NCBI GenBank assembly: GCA_003224695.1 | Contig: QHZO01000015.1 | Span: forward strand, 7,190-45,840 | DNA: 38,651 nucleotides | Source of the DNA: Acidobacteriota bacterium | GTDB lineage: Bacteria > Acidobacteriota > Terriglobia > UBA7540 | Direction of reading: 5' to 3' | Shown here: piece by piece, positions 9,733 to 17,043 of the stretch | Layout: every line of letters starts with the position of its first letter | Position numbering within the stretch: the stretch's first letter is position 1 | Notes under the pieces: generated by a model | Database searches by the model: none | Seen by the model: the letters and a program-made list of their open reading frames with translations, nothing else | Told to the model about the DNA's origin: nothing | Program-made: the position numbers and the translations under genes

Positions 9733-10243
9733 TGTGCCACCACAAGATGTCGCTTGCGGGAGCTGCTTTGAACTTGCCCAAGCAAATGGCCGCGGCAGGT
9801 TCCGAACCTTTGTCTTTTACGCCGTTACAGAAAAAGAGTCTATCTCACCAACCGGATGCAGGAGATTGCGCACGGCTGTAGCAGCGAGAGCTAGAAATGC
9901 ATGCTTGTGTGAACGCATGTGAACCTCAAAGAGACTCGAAAGCGACGCGCTCAGGTTTTTGTGCGGCAGTAATTGCAAATAGAGCGCCTGCAACTTGGCT
10001 CCGTACGCCCGATGGAGGTCGTCCAATCCGTCTAACAAGAAGCCTGAGCATCCGGAGCCTCACCAGCACCTTGTTTCAAGGTCGAAAATTTACACTTGCT
10101 TTTAAGCCTTCCTTAATCGATTGTCAAACCCCATATCATTCAGAAGCGCCGCTGCCATCCCTGGCATCAGGCCGGTTGCTTTCGTCGGGTTTGAGAACTA
10201 CCCTTTTAAGTATCCAACCGAGTCTTTCGGTGAAGGGGGAAAC
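9733..10243. other. Divergent intergenic region
   Basis: Lies between the minus-strand hydrolase-like gene and the plus-strand 91-residue gene, so it should hold both promoters. I see no clear -35/-10 pair and no convincing ORF; short frames here have poor coding character. Its last 45 bases can fold into the hairpin listed at 10201-10237. Confidence 0.35.
10201..10237 (+). promoter_or_regulatory. Hairpin that would cover the ribosome binding site of the next gene
   Basis: CCCTT (10201-10205) can pair with AAGGG (10233-10237), and inside it CCGA/TCGG form a second stem (around 10218-10230). The outer stem includes the AAGGGGG that is the ribosome binding site of the ATG at 10244, so folding would hide it. 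Whether this is regulatory or chance is not known; no known riboswitch consensus was recognised. Confidence 0.25.
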
Positions 10244-10519
10244 ATGGCTACGACTCCAAGACTTCGACCGGCGGGTTCGATGTGCCCGAATGAGTTGCTG
10301 GCTACCCTAACGGAATTGCGAGAGTGGCACCGAATCACGAACGCAAAATATAACTTTTTTCGCACAAGGTCCCTGGGGGGTGAAGCCCGATTGGTCAATC
10401 TTGAATTGTACCAAGGAGAACAAATCTCATCTCGGAGATTCAACGAAATCGAGCGCGCGATCGAGCGAGAGCGAGTACTGGAAAAGGCCGCGAAAAAAAG
10501 CAGCCTTCGGCGCATTTGA
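10244..10519 (+). CDS. Small hypothetical protein (91 aa)
   Basis: Start set at the ATG at 10244 because AAGGGGGA lies just four to ten bases upstream; a start further upstream at 10121 has no such signal. The protein is basic and largely helical, with LLATLTELREWHRITNAKYN followed by ARLVNLELYQG and a charged C-terminal helix (FNEIERAIERERVLEKAAKK). No signal peptide or membrane segment. I do not recognise a family. The next frame (TIG-domain protein) begins in the same reading frame directly after this stop, so the two could be pieces joined by a deletion, although their compositions differ sharply. Confidence 0.5.
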   Translation: MATTPRLRPAGSMCPNELLATLTELREWHRITNAKYNFFRTRSLGGEARLVNLELYQGEQISSRRFNEIERAIERERVLEKAAKKSSLRRI

Positions 10520-10612
10520 TCAAGCGGAACAACGTCACAGTTTCCCCGGGGTTCAAGGCGGCATAAGCGGACGTGGTTACGGCTCGGCTCGAGAAGCACG
10601 GCGAGCGGGCCG

Positions 10613-11470
10613 GTGGGGACAGCGGTGACGCTCAGCGGCTCCGGGTTTATAGGTGCAACGAGCGTGAAATTCAACGGGACCTCCGCCACGACTTTTACCG
10701 TGAGCTCCGATACTCAGGTCACCGCCACGGTTCCGAGCGGGGCGACGAGCGGGACGATCAGCGTCACGACCCCTGGCGGCACGGCGACGAGTGCGACGAG
10801 CTTCAGCGTGACCTCCCCTGGGCTCGCGGTGGTGCAGGTGCAGAACAACGTGGACCTGGTCAACACGGATACCTCGCTCACAGTGCCCATCACGACTACT
10901 GCCGGCAACCTGCTCGTCGCCTTCGCCCGCGAAGGCCCCAACGCCGCCGACAATTTCACGGTGACCGACTCAGCCGGGCAGACCTGGTTCATGACCAAGA
11001 GCGGCTACGAGAACGAAAGCAGCACCGGCCCCCGCATCGGCATGTTCTACGTCGCCAATTCGAAGGCCGTGACCAGCGTCACGGTGAATTACACGACCTC
11101 CGGGGGGGTCACCAAGCCCAGCCTCATGGTGATGGAAATCTCCGGCGCGGCGCTTTCGGGCGTCGAGGATGCTTTGGTGAACAACAAGAGCGGAGCGTCG
11201 GCCACTACGGAAACAAGCGGAAGTCTCACCACTATGAACGCCAACGACATTTTGATCTTTGCCGGCGATGCGGCGGGAACGGAGACGAGTTGGACTGCCG
11301 GAGCCGGTTACACGATTCCGAACAACAAGGCGACTGCTGGCGTCAGCGGCTCGAACGCCCGCACCGCCATGCAATACCTTATCGTTTCTTCCACCCAGAC
11401 CAACGCGAGGACTTCGATGACCTACTCGAACGCGAACTGGAACGGGAATATTTTCGCTGCTTTCAAGTAA
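10613..11470 (+). CDS. TIG/IPT-domain extracellular-type protein, N-terminally truncated
   Basis: The protein begins abruptly in an IPT/TIG immunoglobulin-like domain: VGTAVTLSGSGFIGATSVKF, then VSSDTQVTATVPSGATSGTI, missing only the first strand that normally precedes it. After about residue 70 comes a Ser/Thr/Ala-rich beta-domain of some 215 residues (GNLLVAFAREG, FTVTDSAGQTW, VTVNYTTSGG, MNANDILIFAGDA, GNIFAAFK) of the type found in large secreted or surface proteins. There is no signal peptide and no ribosome binding site at the GTG at 10613, and the frame is open only back to the stop at 10517-10519. It is therefore most likely the tail of a once larger exported protein, perhaps no longer expressed. 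Confidence 0.6.
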   Translation: MGTAVTLSGSGFIGATSVKFNGTSATTFTVSSDTQVTATVPSGATSGTISVTTPGGTATSATSFSVTSPGLAVVQVQNNVDLVNTDTSLTVPITTTAGNLLVAFAREGPNAADNFTVTDSAGQTWFMTKSGYENESSTGPRIGMFYVANSKAVTSVTVNYTTSGGVTKPSLMVMEISGAALSGVEDALVNNKSGASATTETSGSLTTMNANDILIFAGDAAGTETSWTAGAGYTIPNNKATAGVSGSNARTAMQYLIVSSTQTNARTSMTYSNANWNGNIFAAFK

Positions 11471-11563
11471 AGGCGGCGAACAAGCCTGCGGAATCGCACA
11501 CGTTCGCGCTTTGAGCGTCCTGGGTGGGCCGATAGGCGCGCGCCACCCAGCTTGATAGCCGCT

Positions 11564-12706
11564 TCAGTGGTTCTTCACGCCGGGAGCAATGATCTTGCCG
11601 AAGAGGCCATGACTCTCGTCAAAAATTCCCGCAGTGAAGAAGAGCACGTTCGTCGGGCCCGCAGTGTGGCCATTGCCGAACGTCAGTCCCCATAGACCAT
11701 CAATCGTAATGGGCTGTCCCAGGGGCCCGCGAAGTTGACCTACGAAAGAGTGCCCTTGCGGCATGAATCCGTTGATGCGCCCGTCGCCGAAGTTCCCGAC
11801 CAACAAGTCACCCGAAAATTTCCCGAAATGGGCAGGGGCGAGTGCCAAGCCCCAAGGCGAATTGAGCGTGCCGCCACTGGCAAAGCGCTGAACAAAATTG
11901 CCGTTCAGGTCAAACACATCAATGAAGCCGTTCCCGGGGCCCTTGACGTCGTCATGGCGGAACGAATCCTGCATGGCGAAAGTCACGTAGAGATTGCCGT
12001 TGATGTTGCGGATGCCGAACGGAGCAAAGCCCGTGCCGGCCGCATCCGGAGTGATTCCCGGGTCGGTGAAGGACTTGACGAAGTTAAAACTCGCGTCGTA
12101 CATCTCCACCGCCCCATCACTGAAGTTGGTGGCGTAGATGAAATTCCCAGAACCGTTGTTGCCGTTGGCAAGACCTTTGTAGACGGCCCCTAATAGGAAG
12201 CCGTCCGGCCCGCCGGGGGCAGAATTATCCACTTCCAGGATGGCGTTGGTTACGTCAACGGTCGGATTCCAGCCGCTGATGGTTCCATCCTCGGTGACAA
12301 AAATGAATCGAGCGGGGCCCGATGCGCTGTTTTCAGAAACCATGAAATCGGAAGTGCCGTTGAATACGACGCCCGTGGGCGCCGAGCCGCTCCCCCCTGC
12401 CGGCGGCGGAATCGCTACAATCAGGGGAGAAGACAGCGGGAAGGGATTGCCGTTGCTGTCGTAAAGCGTCGAAACACCCGCACCGTTGTCCGCAATCCAA
12501 AAAGGGCCGGTGGGAGGGAAAACGATACCCCAAGGGTTGACGAGGTTCGTATCTTGCGTGGGAGCGAGCCCAGGAAGGTCCGACACAAGGTTCTGCTGCC
12601 GATAAGACTGCGCCGAGGCCGGAGCCGAAAAACAGATGAGAGCGCAGGCGATCGATACCACAAGGCCCAAACTGTAGCTGCGATTCAATGCAAGTGATGG
12701 GGACAT
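11564..12706 (-). CDS. Secreted TIGR03118-type propeller-like protein
   Basis: Start chosen at the ATG at 12706, which has the very strong site GAGGAGGAGAT immediately upstream; the longer frame from 12757 is not needed. A signal peptide follows (SLGLVVSIACALICFSAPASA|QS). The 380-residue protein then shows the features of the conserved family TIGR03118: NLVSDLPGLAPTQDTNLVNP, WGIVFPPTGPFWIADNGAG, FIYATNFSDGAVEMYD, LYVTFAMQD, SPWGLALAPAHFGKFSGDLL, INGFMPQG and IDGLWGLTFGNGH. These are NHL/SMP-30-like propeller blades. Function in the family is unknown; export is clear. It is a single minus-strand gene with a 430-bp upstream gap. Confidence 0.88.
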   Translation of the reverse strand: MSPSLALNRSYSLGLVVSIACALICFSAPASAQSYRQQNLVSDLPGLAPTQDTNLVNPWGIVFPPTGPFWIADNGAGVSTLYDSNGNPFPLSSPLIVAIPPPAGGSGSAPTGVVFNGTSDFMVSENSASGPARFIFVTEDGTISGWNPTVDVTNAILEVDNSAPGGPDGFLLGAVYKGLANGNNGSGNFIYATNFSDGAVEMYDASFNFVKSFTDPGITPDAAGTGFAPFGIRNINGNLYVTFAMQDSFRHDDVKGPGNGFIDVFDLNGNFVQRFASGGTLNSPWGLALAPAHFGKFSGDLLVGNFGDGRINGFMPQGHSFVGQLRGPLGQPITIDGLWGLTFGNGHTAGPTNVLFFTAGIFDESHGLFGKIIAPGVKNH

Positions 12707-13136
12707 ATCTCCTCCTCTTAATTCAGAAATTCCGGATACCAAAAAGCTTCGTGGCAAGCGGTAGAGTGCGTGCGCGCTTGTCCCCGAAAGCCCGAATGCT
12801 CTCGCCCCTTGGAAGTTAATTGGACCTCCAGATCAAATGTGTCACTAGATCGTAAAAAGCTTGTCAAGTCTTTGTGATTCCAAATTTGGAATTTACAGGG
12901 TTGCTCGCACAGGGGCGTGGGGGGAGCGGGTCTGTCGCAATCGCCCGCGTATGTGTAGTTGTGAAGCGCCGGCAGATTTCCGAATTCAAGCCGGCGCAAG
13001 GTTCGAAGCACCGGTCCGCTTGCTGAAAATGCATCCTTCACGAGGGAAACCCCTTGAGAATTCCGGCAAGCCGCGGGGATGCCTAAGAAGTTTATCGCGA
13101 ACCGGAGACCCATCAACCTCACATTCAACAGAAATG
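12707..13136. other. Upstream region of the TIGR03118 gene
   Basis: Contains the perfect palindrome at 12877-12892 and a minus-strand TTGACA (12862-12867) with only a weak -10 around 12839-12848. A minus-strand frame spans 12718-13128 but looks like noise. Beyond 12900 the sequence is GC-rich and may be debris flanking the adjoining mobile elements. Confidence 0.35.
12877..12892. promoter_or_regulatory. Perfect 16-bp palindrome, possible operator
   Basis: ATTCCAAATTTGGAAT is a perfect AT-rich inverted repeat in GC-rich surroundings. It lies ten bases upstream of a minus-strand TTGACA, about 170 bp ahead of the TIGR03118 gene start. A dimeric repressor or activator site would look like this; no protein can be named. 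Confidence 0.3.
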
Positions 13137-13244
13137 CTAGTGCCGTTCCAACTTAATCCGCCGAGCCCCGCAAGCGGTATCTTCCCAAACCTGGCCGAAA
13201 TGCCGACCTTTGGAGCTTGGCTCAAAAAGTTGGAACGGCGCTAG
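13137..13244. mobile_element. MITE-like 108-bp element related to the adjacent IS630
   Basis: Bounded by inverted repeats of 18 bp matching at 17 positions: CTAGTGCCGTTCCAACTT at 13137-13154 and the reverse complement CTAGCGCCGTTCCAACTT at 13227-13244. It carries no transposase. Its ends resemble those of the neighbouring IS (CTAGTG..ATTCCAACTTA), so it is probably mobilised in trans by that type of enzyme. The right-hand CTAG (13241-13244) is shared with the left end of the IS. Confidence 0.75.
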
Positions 13245-13265
13245 TGCTATTCCAACTTAACGGGG

Positions 13266-13768
13266 CTAGTAGATGCGACGGCGGCGCGAGGCATGGGTCG
13301 GATCATCGGTGTGCGCGAGGGTAAATCGCTTCAACACGCCAAACTGCGCTTCGATCAGGTTGATCCAAGAAGCCTCCGTCGGGGTCCACACCGGAGGAAT
13401 GCGCAGGTGGCGCAGCAGGGTTAGGAAACGCGGGTGATCGTGGACATTATGCAGATTGTCCAAGACTACAAACAGCCGCCGGCGAGGATAGCATCGCCGG
13501 AGCCGCCGGAAGGCTTCGGCGACCTCATGGATACGCTTGCGGCGGCGGAAGACTCCGTTCAGGCAATTGGCATGGACATCGTAGAAAGCCAGAAACTGTT
13601 CGGTGCCTGGCAGGCGGCGATAGGTGGCCCGGACGCGCTGCGGTCGTTTCTGCCGCGCCCAAGCCCTGCCGCCGAGGGGTTTCAGTTCCAGCGGTCCCCA
13701 TTCGTCGAAGCAAACTACGGCGCGGTGGGGCGGACAGCGCCGATAGAGAGCCCGGATGCGGTTTTTTT
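13266..13768 (-). CDS. IS630 transposase, catalytic DDE half (second frame)
   Basis: Continues the transposase after the A7 run in a different frame. It holds the DDE triad of the family: first Asp in VVCFDEWGPLELKP, second Asp in LFVVLDNLHNVHDH, and Glu in WTPTEASWINLIEAQFG, followed by a basic end. It has no start of its own; production would need slippage or frameshifting on the A7 run, and otherwise the copy is dead. The stop lies just inside the left inverted repeat. Confidence 0.8.
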
Positions 13769-14262
13769 CGGTCAAAGTCCGGGTCGGTGGACGTTTTCCA
13801 GGTGCGGACGCGCTGCGCACTGAGTCCCTCGCGGCGCAGCAGACGGCGGACCCATTCGTCGGTGACCGGCGGCAGCAGCTTCCGCTGCCGACAATACTCC
13901 GCCAGTTTGGGGACCGACCAAACCGTAAACGGCAAACCGCGCTCGGTGGGGCTGGACCGGGCCACCTCCACCAGTTCCCGGAGTTGCTCGGCGCGTAGGA
14001 TCGGCGGTCGCCCTCGCGGGTTGGGAACTTGTTCGAAGCGGGAGAACCCACTTTGATTGAAGCGGCGCACCCAATCGTAAGCGACGGTGAAATGACAGCC
14101 CACGCGCTCGGCCACTTCGACCAGCCGGTAGCCCCGGCGCGCCAGCTCGACGATGCGGTAGCGCTGATGGATGCGGGCTGCCAAGGACAGATCGCGAAGC
14201 TTGGCCCGCAGCGTGGTGTTCTCAGGCCGCGTCAGGGCGCGCAACCGAAGACGTTTAGCCAT
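13525..14262 (-). CDS. IS630 transposase, N-terminal half (helix-turn-helix region)
   Basis: Start at the ATG at 14262, preceded by GGAGGAGAGG. The first about 165 residues are the DNA-binding half of an IS630 transposase: a homeodomain-like helix-turn-helix (IVELARRGYRLVEVAERVG, VAYDWVRRFNQSG), the family motif RGRPPIL, and LPFTVWSVPKLAEYC with VTDEWVRRLLRREGLS. Coding sense is lost after the A7 run (13762-13768 on the + strand), where the frame moves out of register with the catalytic half. Removing one A would join FDRK directly to NRIRALY of the other half. The remaining residues down to 13525 are out-of-frame read-through. Confidence 0.8.
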   Translation of the reverse strand: MAKRLRLRALTRPENTTLRAKLRDLSLAARIHQRYRIVELARRGYRLVEVAERVGCHFTVAYDWVRRFNQSGFSRFEQVPNPRGRPPILRAEQLRELVEVARSSPTERGLPFTVWSVPKLAEYCRQRKLLPPVTDEWVRRLLRREGLSAQRVRTWKTSTDPDFDRKKPHPGSLSALSAPPRRSLLRRMGTAGTETPRRQGLGAAETTAARPGHLSPPARHRTVSGFLRCPCQLPERSLPPPQAYP

Positions 14263-14323
14263 CCTCTCCTCCTGGCAGGAAAGGATAGCACACATTAGGC
14301 TAAATAAGTTGGAATTCCACTAG

Positions 14324-14556
14324 GCGGGTCAATAGCGACGTAGACGGCCAGGATTCGTCGCGAGAATGCGTCCGTACATAAGGTCACCCACGGTCGGCCG
14401 AGGTTGCGCATGCCTTCGGAGGAGACCAGTTCGACATCCAGTTGGGTGTGGTCTATATGGGCGACTTCAAACGGCCGGTCGCCGTGCCGGGGAGTCGTTT
14501 GTTCCAGGTAGCGGAACGTATTCTTGCGGTTATGTTCCCCCTGAAATGATCCGAGC
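14324..14556 (-). pseudogene. Remnant of a Mu/Tn7-type (rve) transposase interrupted by the IS630
   Basis: A minus-strand frame of about 78 codons without a start reads FRYLEQTTPRHGDRPFE, then VAHIDHTQLDVELV, LGRPWVTLCTDAFSRR and ends AIDPP at the IS junction. This is the integrase-core region around the first catalytic Asp of TnsB/TniA-like transposases, whose next residues are normally S-Y. The CTAG target would sit exactly in the codons for P-S. The N-terminal domains (expected about 250 residues) are missing and the C-terminal part is not found beyond the left end of the IS/MITE, so the gene has suffered deletions on both sides. Confidence 0.72.
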
Positions 14557-14653
14557 TATGAGAAGAGTGCCCGTCAGAGGGATCGCACGCCACTAACCGC
14601 TTAACATAATCCCTGTTCTTACGCTCGTGCATGCAAAGCGGTCTCGCGCTTGT

Positions 14654-14806
14654 GGCCACGTTATGGTTCCATTTTGCACTTCCGGCCACATTATGGTTCC
14701 AGTTTGCCAAAGTCTCTCGTCCAGCCACATTGAAAACAAACTCTCTTCGACCGGCATCCGGCCAATTTATGGTTCCAGCCGCGGCCAAGTTTTAGTTCCA
14801 ATCACA
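14654..14806. repeat. Transposon end with four 18-bp direct repeats
   Basis: Four related sites in one orientation: GGCCACGTTATGGTTCCA (14654-14671), GGCCACATTATGGTTCCA (14684-14701), GGCCAATTTATGGTTCCA (14760-14777) and GGCCAAGTTTTAGTTCCA (14783-14800), plus a more degenerate copy near 14722. Arrays of 18-22-bp transposase-binding sites are typical of Tn7/Tn402-type ends. On the minus strand the outermost repeat is preceded by TGTGAT (14801-14806), a plausible terminus because such elements begin with TG. They lie just upstream of the transposase remnant, as expected for its element end. Confidence 0.65.
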
Positions 14807-14817
14807 CTGAAATCCGG

Positions 14818-14823
14818 TATAAT
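14818..14823 (+). promoter_or_regulatory. Consensus -10 box just outside the transposon end
   Basis: A perfect TATAAT lies 12 bp beyond the presumed transposon terminus and 18 bp ahead of the zinc-ribbon-like frame at 14842. The region 16-18 bp upstream (TTCCAA/GTTCCA, inside the last repeat) is a poor -35. Confidence 0.3.
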
Positions 14824-14841
14824 TCGCCAACAATGTAGAAG

Positions 14842-14958
14842 GTGGAGAAGGAACCCAAACAAGGGGACAAATGCCCGTGGTGCGGAAAGGGCACGTTAAC
14901 TTCAACAAGCCAATCGGTAAATCGATCAGGCCCAGGTCGGTCCCCCTATGATAGTTGA
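14842..14958 (+). CDS. Very short zinc-ribbon-like frame (38 aa), probable remnant
   Basis: From a GTG at 14842 the frame encodes KEPKQGDKCPWCGKGTLTST and a short unstructured tail ending at TGA 14956-14958. The CPWCGKG knuckle is the first half of a rubredoxin-like zinc ribbon; the second Cys pair is absent, so the fold would be incomplete. No good ribosome binding site is seen. It could be the start of a gene cut by rearrangement next to the transposon end, or chance. Confidence 0.3.
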   Translation: MEKEPKQGDKCPWCGKGTLTSTSQSVNRSGPGRSPYDS

Positions 14959-15058
14959 GAGACTGTCACACCTGCCGTAGGAACGCGGCCAGCTCTCGGT
15001 ATAGCCTGATGCATGAAATGGTAGCCGTAAAAGGCTCGTGTGGATTGGGAGGCTTGCC

Positions 15059-15511
15059 ATGAAAAGGATGATCGCTGCTCTTGCTTTAATGGTCTCCGTG
15101 ACTCCGTGGGCGCACCCGCAAGCAAATCCCGATGACGCGAAGGCGCACGTTGATCGTGGCATTGCCCTCGCTGAAAAGGGCGACCTGGATGGCGCTATCA
15201 CAGAGTACCGGGATGCCATCCGGCTCAAGCCGGACAATGCCGACGCGCACGCGGGTCTCGCCGACGTGCTCCGTGCTAAAGACGATTTTGCCGGAGCTCT
15301 CGAAGAAGCTCGAGAGGCCGTCCGTCTAGGTCCCAAAAACGCCAACGCGCACCGGGCGCTGGGTGACGTGCTTCGTACTGAGGAGGATGTTCGCGTCGCT
15401 GAGCGGGAATATGAGAAGGCGCTTAAACTCAATCCGAATTATGCCGAGGCGCACGTCGGGCTTGCCACCGCACTCTATGGCTGGGCTGACTTGAAGGGCG
15501 CGGTCGCTTAG
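15059..15511 (+). CDS. Exported TPR protein, N-terminal part (frame broken after)
   Basis: The ATG at 15059 follows GGGAGG and gives a signal peptide (MKRMIAALALMVSVTPWA). The mature part consists of TPRs with the recurring module AEKGDLDGAITEYRDAIRLK. The frame ends at TAG 15509-15511 in the middle of a repeat (GWADLKGAVA). The repeat series continues in another frame from about 15508 (VELQHDLPAAIGEYREAI...) without interruption to 17043; restoring one base near 15508 would give a single protein of about 660 residues. So this is one gene split by a one-base deletion or a sequencing error. TPR proteins of this kind are scaffolds, possibly periplasmic here. Confidence 0.75.
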   Translation: MKRMIAALALMVSVTPWAHPQANPDDAKAHVDRGIALAEKGDLDGAITEYRDAIRLKPDNADAHAGLADVLRAKDDFAGALEEAREAVRLGPKNANAHRALGDVLRTEEDVRVAEREYEKALKLNPNYAEAHVGLATALYGWADLKGAVA

Positions 15512-15714
15512 TTGAGCTCCAGCATGATCTCCCCGCCGCAATCGGAGAGTACCGCGAGGCGATACGCCTCCAGCCAGAGAATCCAAAAGCCCATAACGAC
15601 CTAGGCCACGCTCTCTACGAAAAGGGCGACCTGGACGGGGCGATTGGCGAATTTCGGGAGGCTATCCGCCTTCTGCCCGATTACGATGAAGCGCGCGGGA
15701 ACCTCTCGAACGCT

Positions 15715-17043
15715 TTGAGCGGTAAGGGGAACTTGAACAAAATCGCTGAATTGCGTAAGGCCACCGTGCAAAACCCCAACAGCGCCGAATTGCACTTTCA
15801 AATTGGCGAACGGTTAGTCGAGAACGGCGACTTGGACGGCGCCATTGGCGAATACAGCAAGGCGGTCCACCTGAACTCAGGGTACGGCGACGCGCATTTG
15901 AGTCTCGCCGAGGTACTTAGTGCCAAAGGTGACGATGACAAAGCGAGAGGGGAATTCGCCGAAGCGGTCACTGCATACCGCCAGTCGATTCGCCTGAAGC
16001 CAGAGGATGCGGAGACCCATCGCCAGCTCGGGAATGCCCTCTCAGGGTCCGGCAACCATGACGAAGCAACCAAAGAATATCGGGAAGCCATTCGACTGAG
16101 ACCGGACGACCCCGAAGCCCATTATGACCTCGGCGTCGCGCTCGAACGTAAGCAGGATTCGGACCGCGCCATAGCAGAATACCGCGAGGCAGTTCGCATC
16201 AAGCCCGACTACGCGGAAGCACATAACAACCTCGGCTCAGTCCTTTACTACAAAGATGATTTGGACAGCGCGATTGCCGAATTCCGGGAGGCTCTTCGCG
16301 CAAGGCCGGGATACACCAGGGCGCACGATAACCTCTCCGAGGCACTGAATAATAGGGGCGATGCGGATAAAATTTCGAGCTTGCGAGAGGTGATTCGCCG
16401 GAACCCCGGTGACCCCCAGACTCACTATGATCTCGGCACTGCGCTTCGCCTGCGGGGGAAGTCGGACGAGGCAATCGCTGAATATCGTGAGGCGATTCGC
16501 CTGAAGCCGGAATGGCCTGAGGCGCACAACGAGCTCGGCCAATCACTTGCCTTCACGGATGACGCAGGCGCGATTCCGGAATTTCGAGAGGCAATTCGCC
16601 TCAAGCCAGACTACGCCGAAGCGCGCCGCAACCTTGAAACTTCGCTCACTCACCTTCGCGAGGCTGTTCGCCGGAATCCGGAGGACGCCGACGTCCACCG
16701 CAATCTCGGTGATGTCTATTACGGCGGGGATGATATTGACGGCGCCATTCGCGAGTATCGCGATGCGGTTCGCCTGGACCCAGCGGATGAGAGAGGGCAT
16801 TACAAATTGGGGCTCGCACTGACACGTAAGGGCGACCTGGACACTGCGATCGCCGAGTTTCGCAAAGCGGTTTTATTCGATCCGAACAATGCTCAAACAC
16901 GCTACAACCTTGGGGGCGCGTTAGAGCACAAAGGCGACCGGCAAGCGGCACTCGAAGAATATCGCCGGGCCTCGGGACTTGATCCGAAAAATGAAGAATT
17001 TCGCAATAATTATGAGCGGCTCGCGAAGGAAATGAAAAAATAA
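15715..17043 (+). CDS. TPR protein, C-terminal part of the gene starting at 15059
   Basis: The first start-like codon in this frame is TTG at 15715, but coding sense begins at about 15508, so the TTG is unlikely to be real. The 442 residues contain about a dozen TPRs, nearly all variants of a single module (for example DSDRAIAEYREAVRIKPDYA, SDEAIAEYREAIRLKPEWP, GDLDTAIAEFRKAVLFDPNN), which indicates repeat expansion by internal duplication. It ends NNYERLAKEMKK*. The about 130 bp after the stop are homologous to the 3' flank of the next TPR gene. See the entry for 15059-15511 for the frameshift. Confidence 0.75.
   Translation: MSGKGNLNKIAELRKATVQNPNSAELHFQIGERLVENGDLDGAIGEYSKAVHLNSGYGDAHLSLAEVLSAKGDDDKARGEFAEAVTAYRQSIRLKPEDAETHRQLGNALSGSGNHDEATKEYREAIRLRPDDPEAHYDLGVALERKQDSDRAIAEYREAVRIKPDYAEAHNNLGSVLYYKDDLDSAIAEFREALRARPGYTRAHDNLSEALNNRGDADKISSLREVIRRNPGDPQTHYDLGTALRLRGKSDEAIAEYREAIRLKPEWPEAHNELGQSLAFTDDAGAIPEFREAIRLKPDYAEARRNLETSLTHLREAVRRNPEDADVHRNLGDVYYGGDDIDGAIREYRDAVRLDPADERGHYKLGLALTRKGDLDTAIAEFRKAVLFDPNNAQTRYNLGGALEHKGDRQAALEEYRRASGLDPKNEEFRNNYERLAKEMKK

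Larger units (their letters stand above)
13241..14323 (-). mobile_element. IS630-family insertion sequence with 19-bp inverted repeats
   Basis: Ends are CTAGTGCTATTCCAACTTA (13241-13259) and, inverted, CTAGTGGAATTCCAACTTA (14305-14323), matching at 17 of 19 positions. IS630-type elements insert at TA, preferably inside CTAG, and duplicate the TA; both ends here carry CTAG in agreement. The element is about 1.08 kb and holds a single transposase gene on the minus strand, broken into two frames at an A7 run. On the right it interrupts a transposase remnant; on the left it adjoins the MITE-like element. Confidence 0.88.

Noticed and set aside
10130-10243. Known riboswitch (for example GEMM type) ahead of the 91-residue gene
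   Set aside because: The conserved core sequences of GEMM or other familiar riboswitches could not be found; only a simple hairpin is supported.
12718-13128. Minus-strand frame of 136 codons upstream of the TIGR03118 gene
   Set aside because: No recognisable motif, unusual residue mix, overlaps the strong ribosome binding site of the next gene. It may be mobile-element debris but cannot be supported as a gene.
14654-14800. Possible CRISPR array
   Set aside because: The four repeats have irregular spacing (30, 76, 23 bp), are only 18 bp and diverge; their position at a transposase fragment fits transposon end sites.
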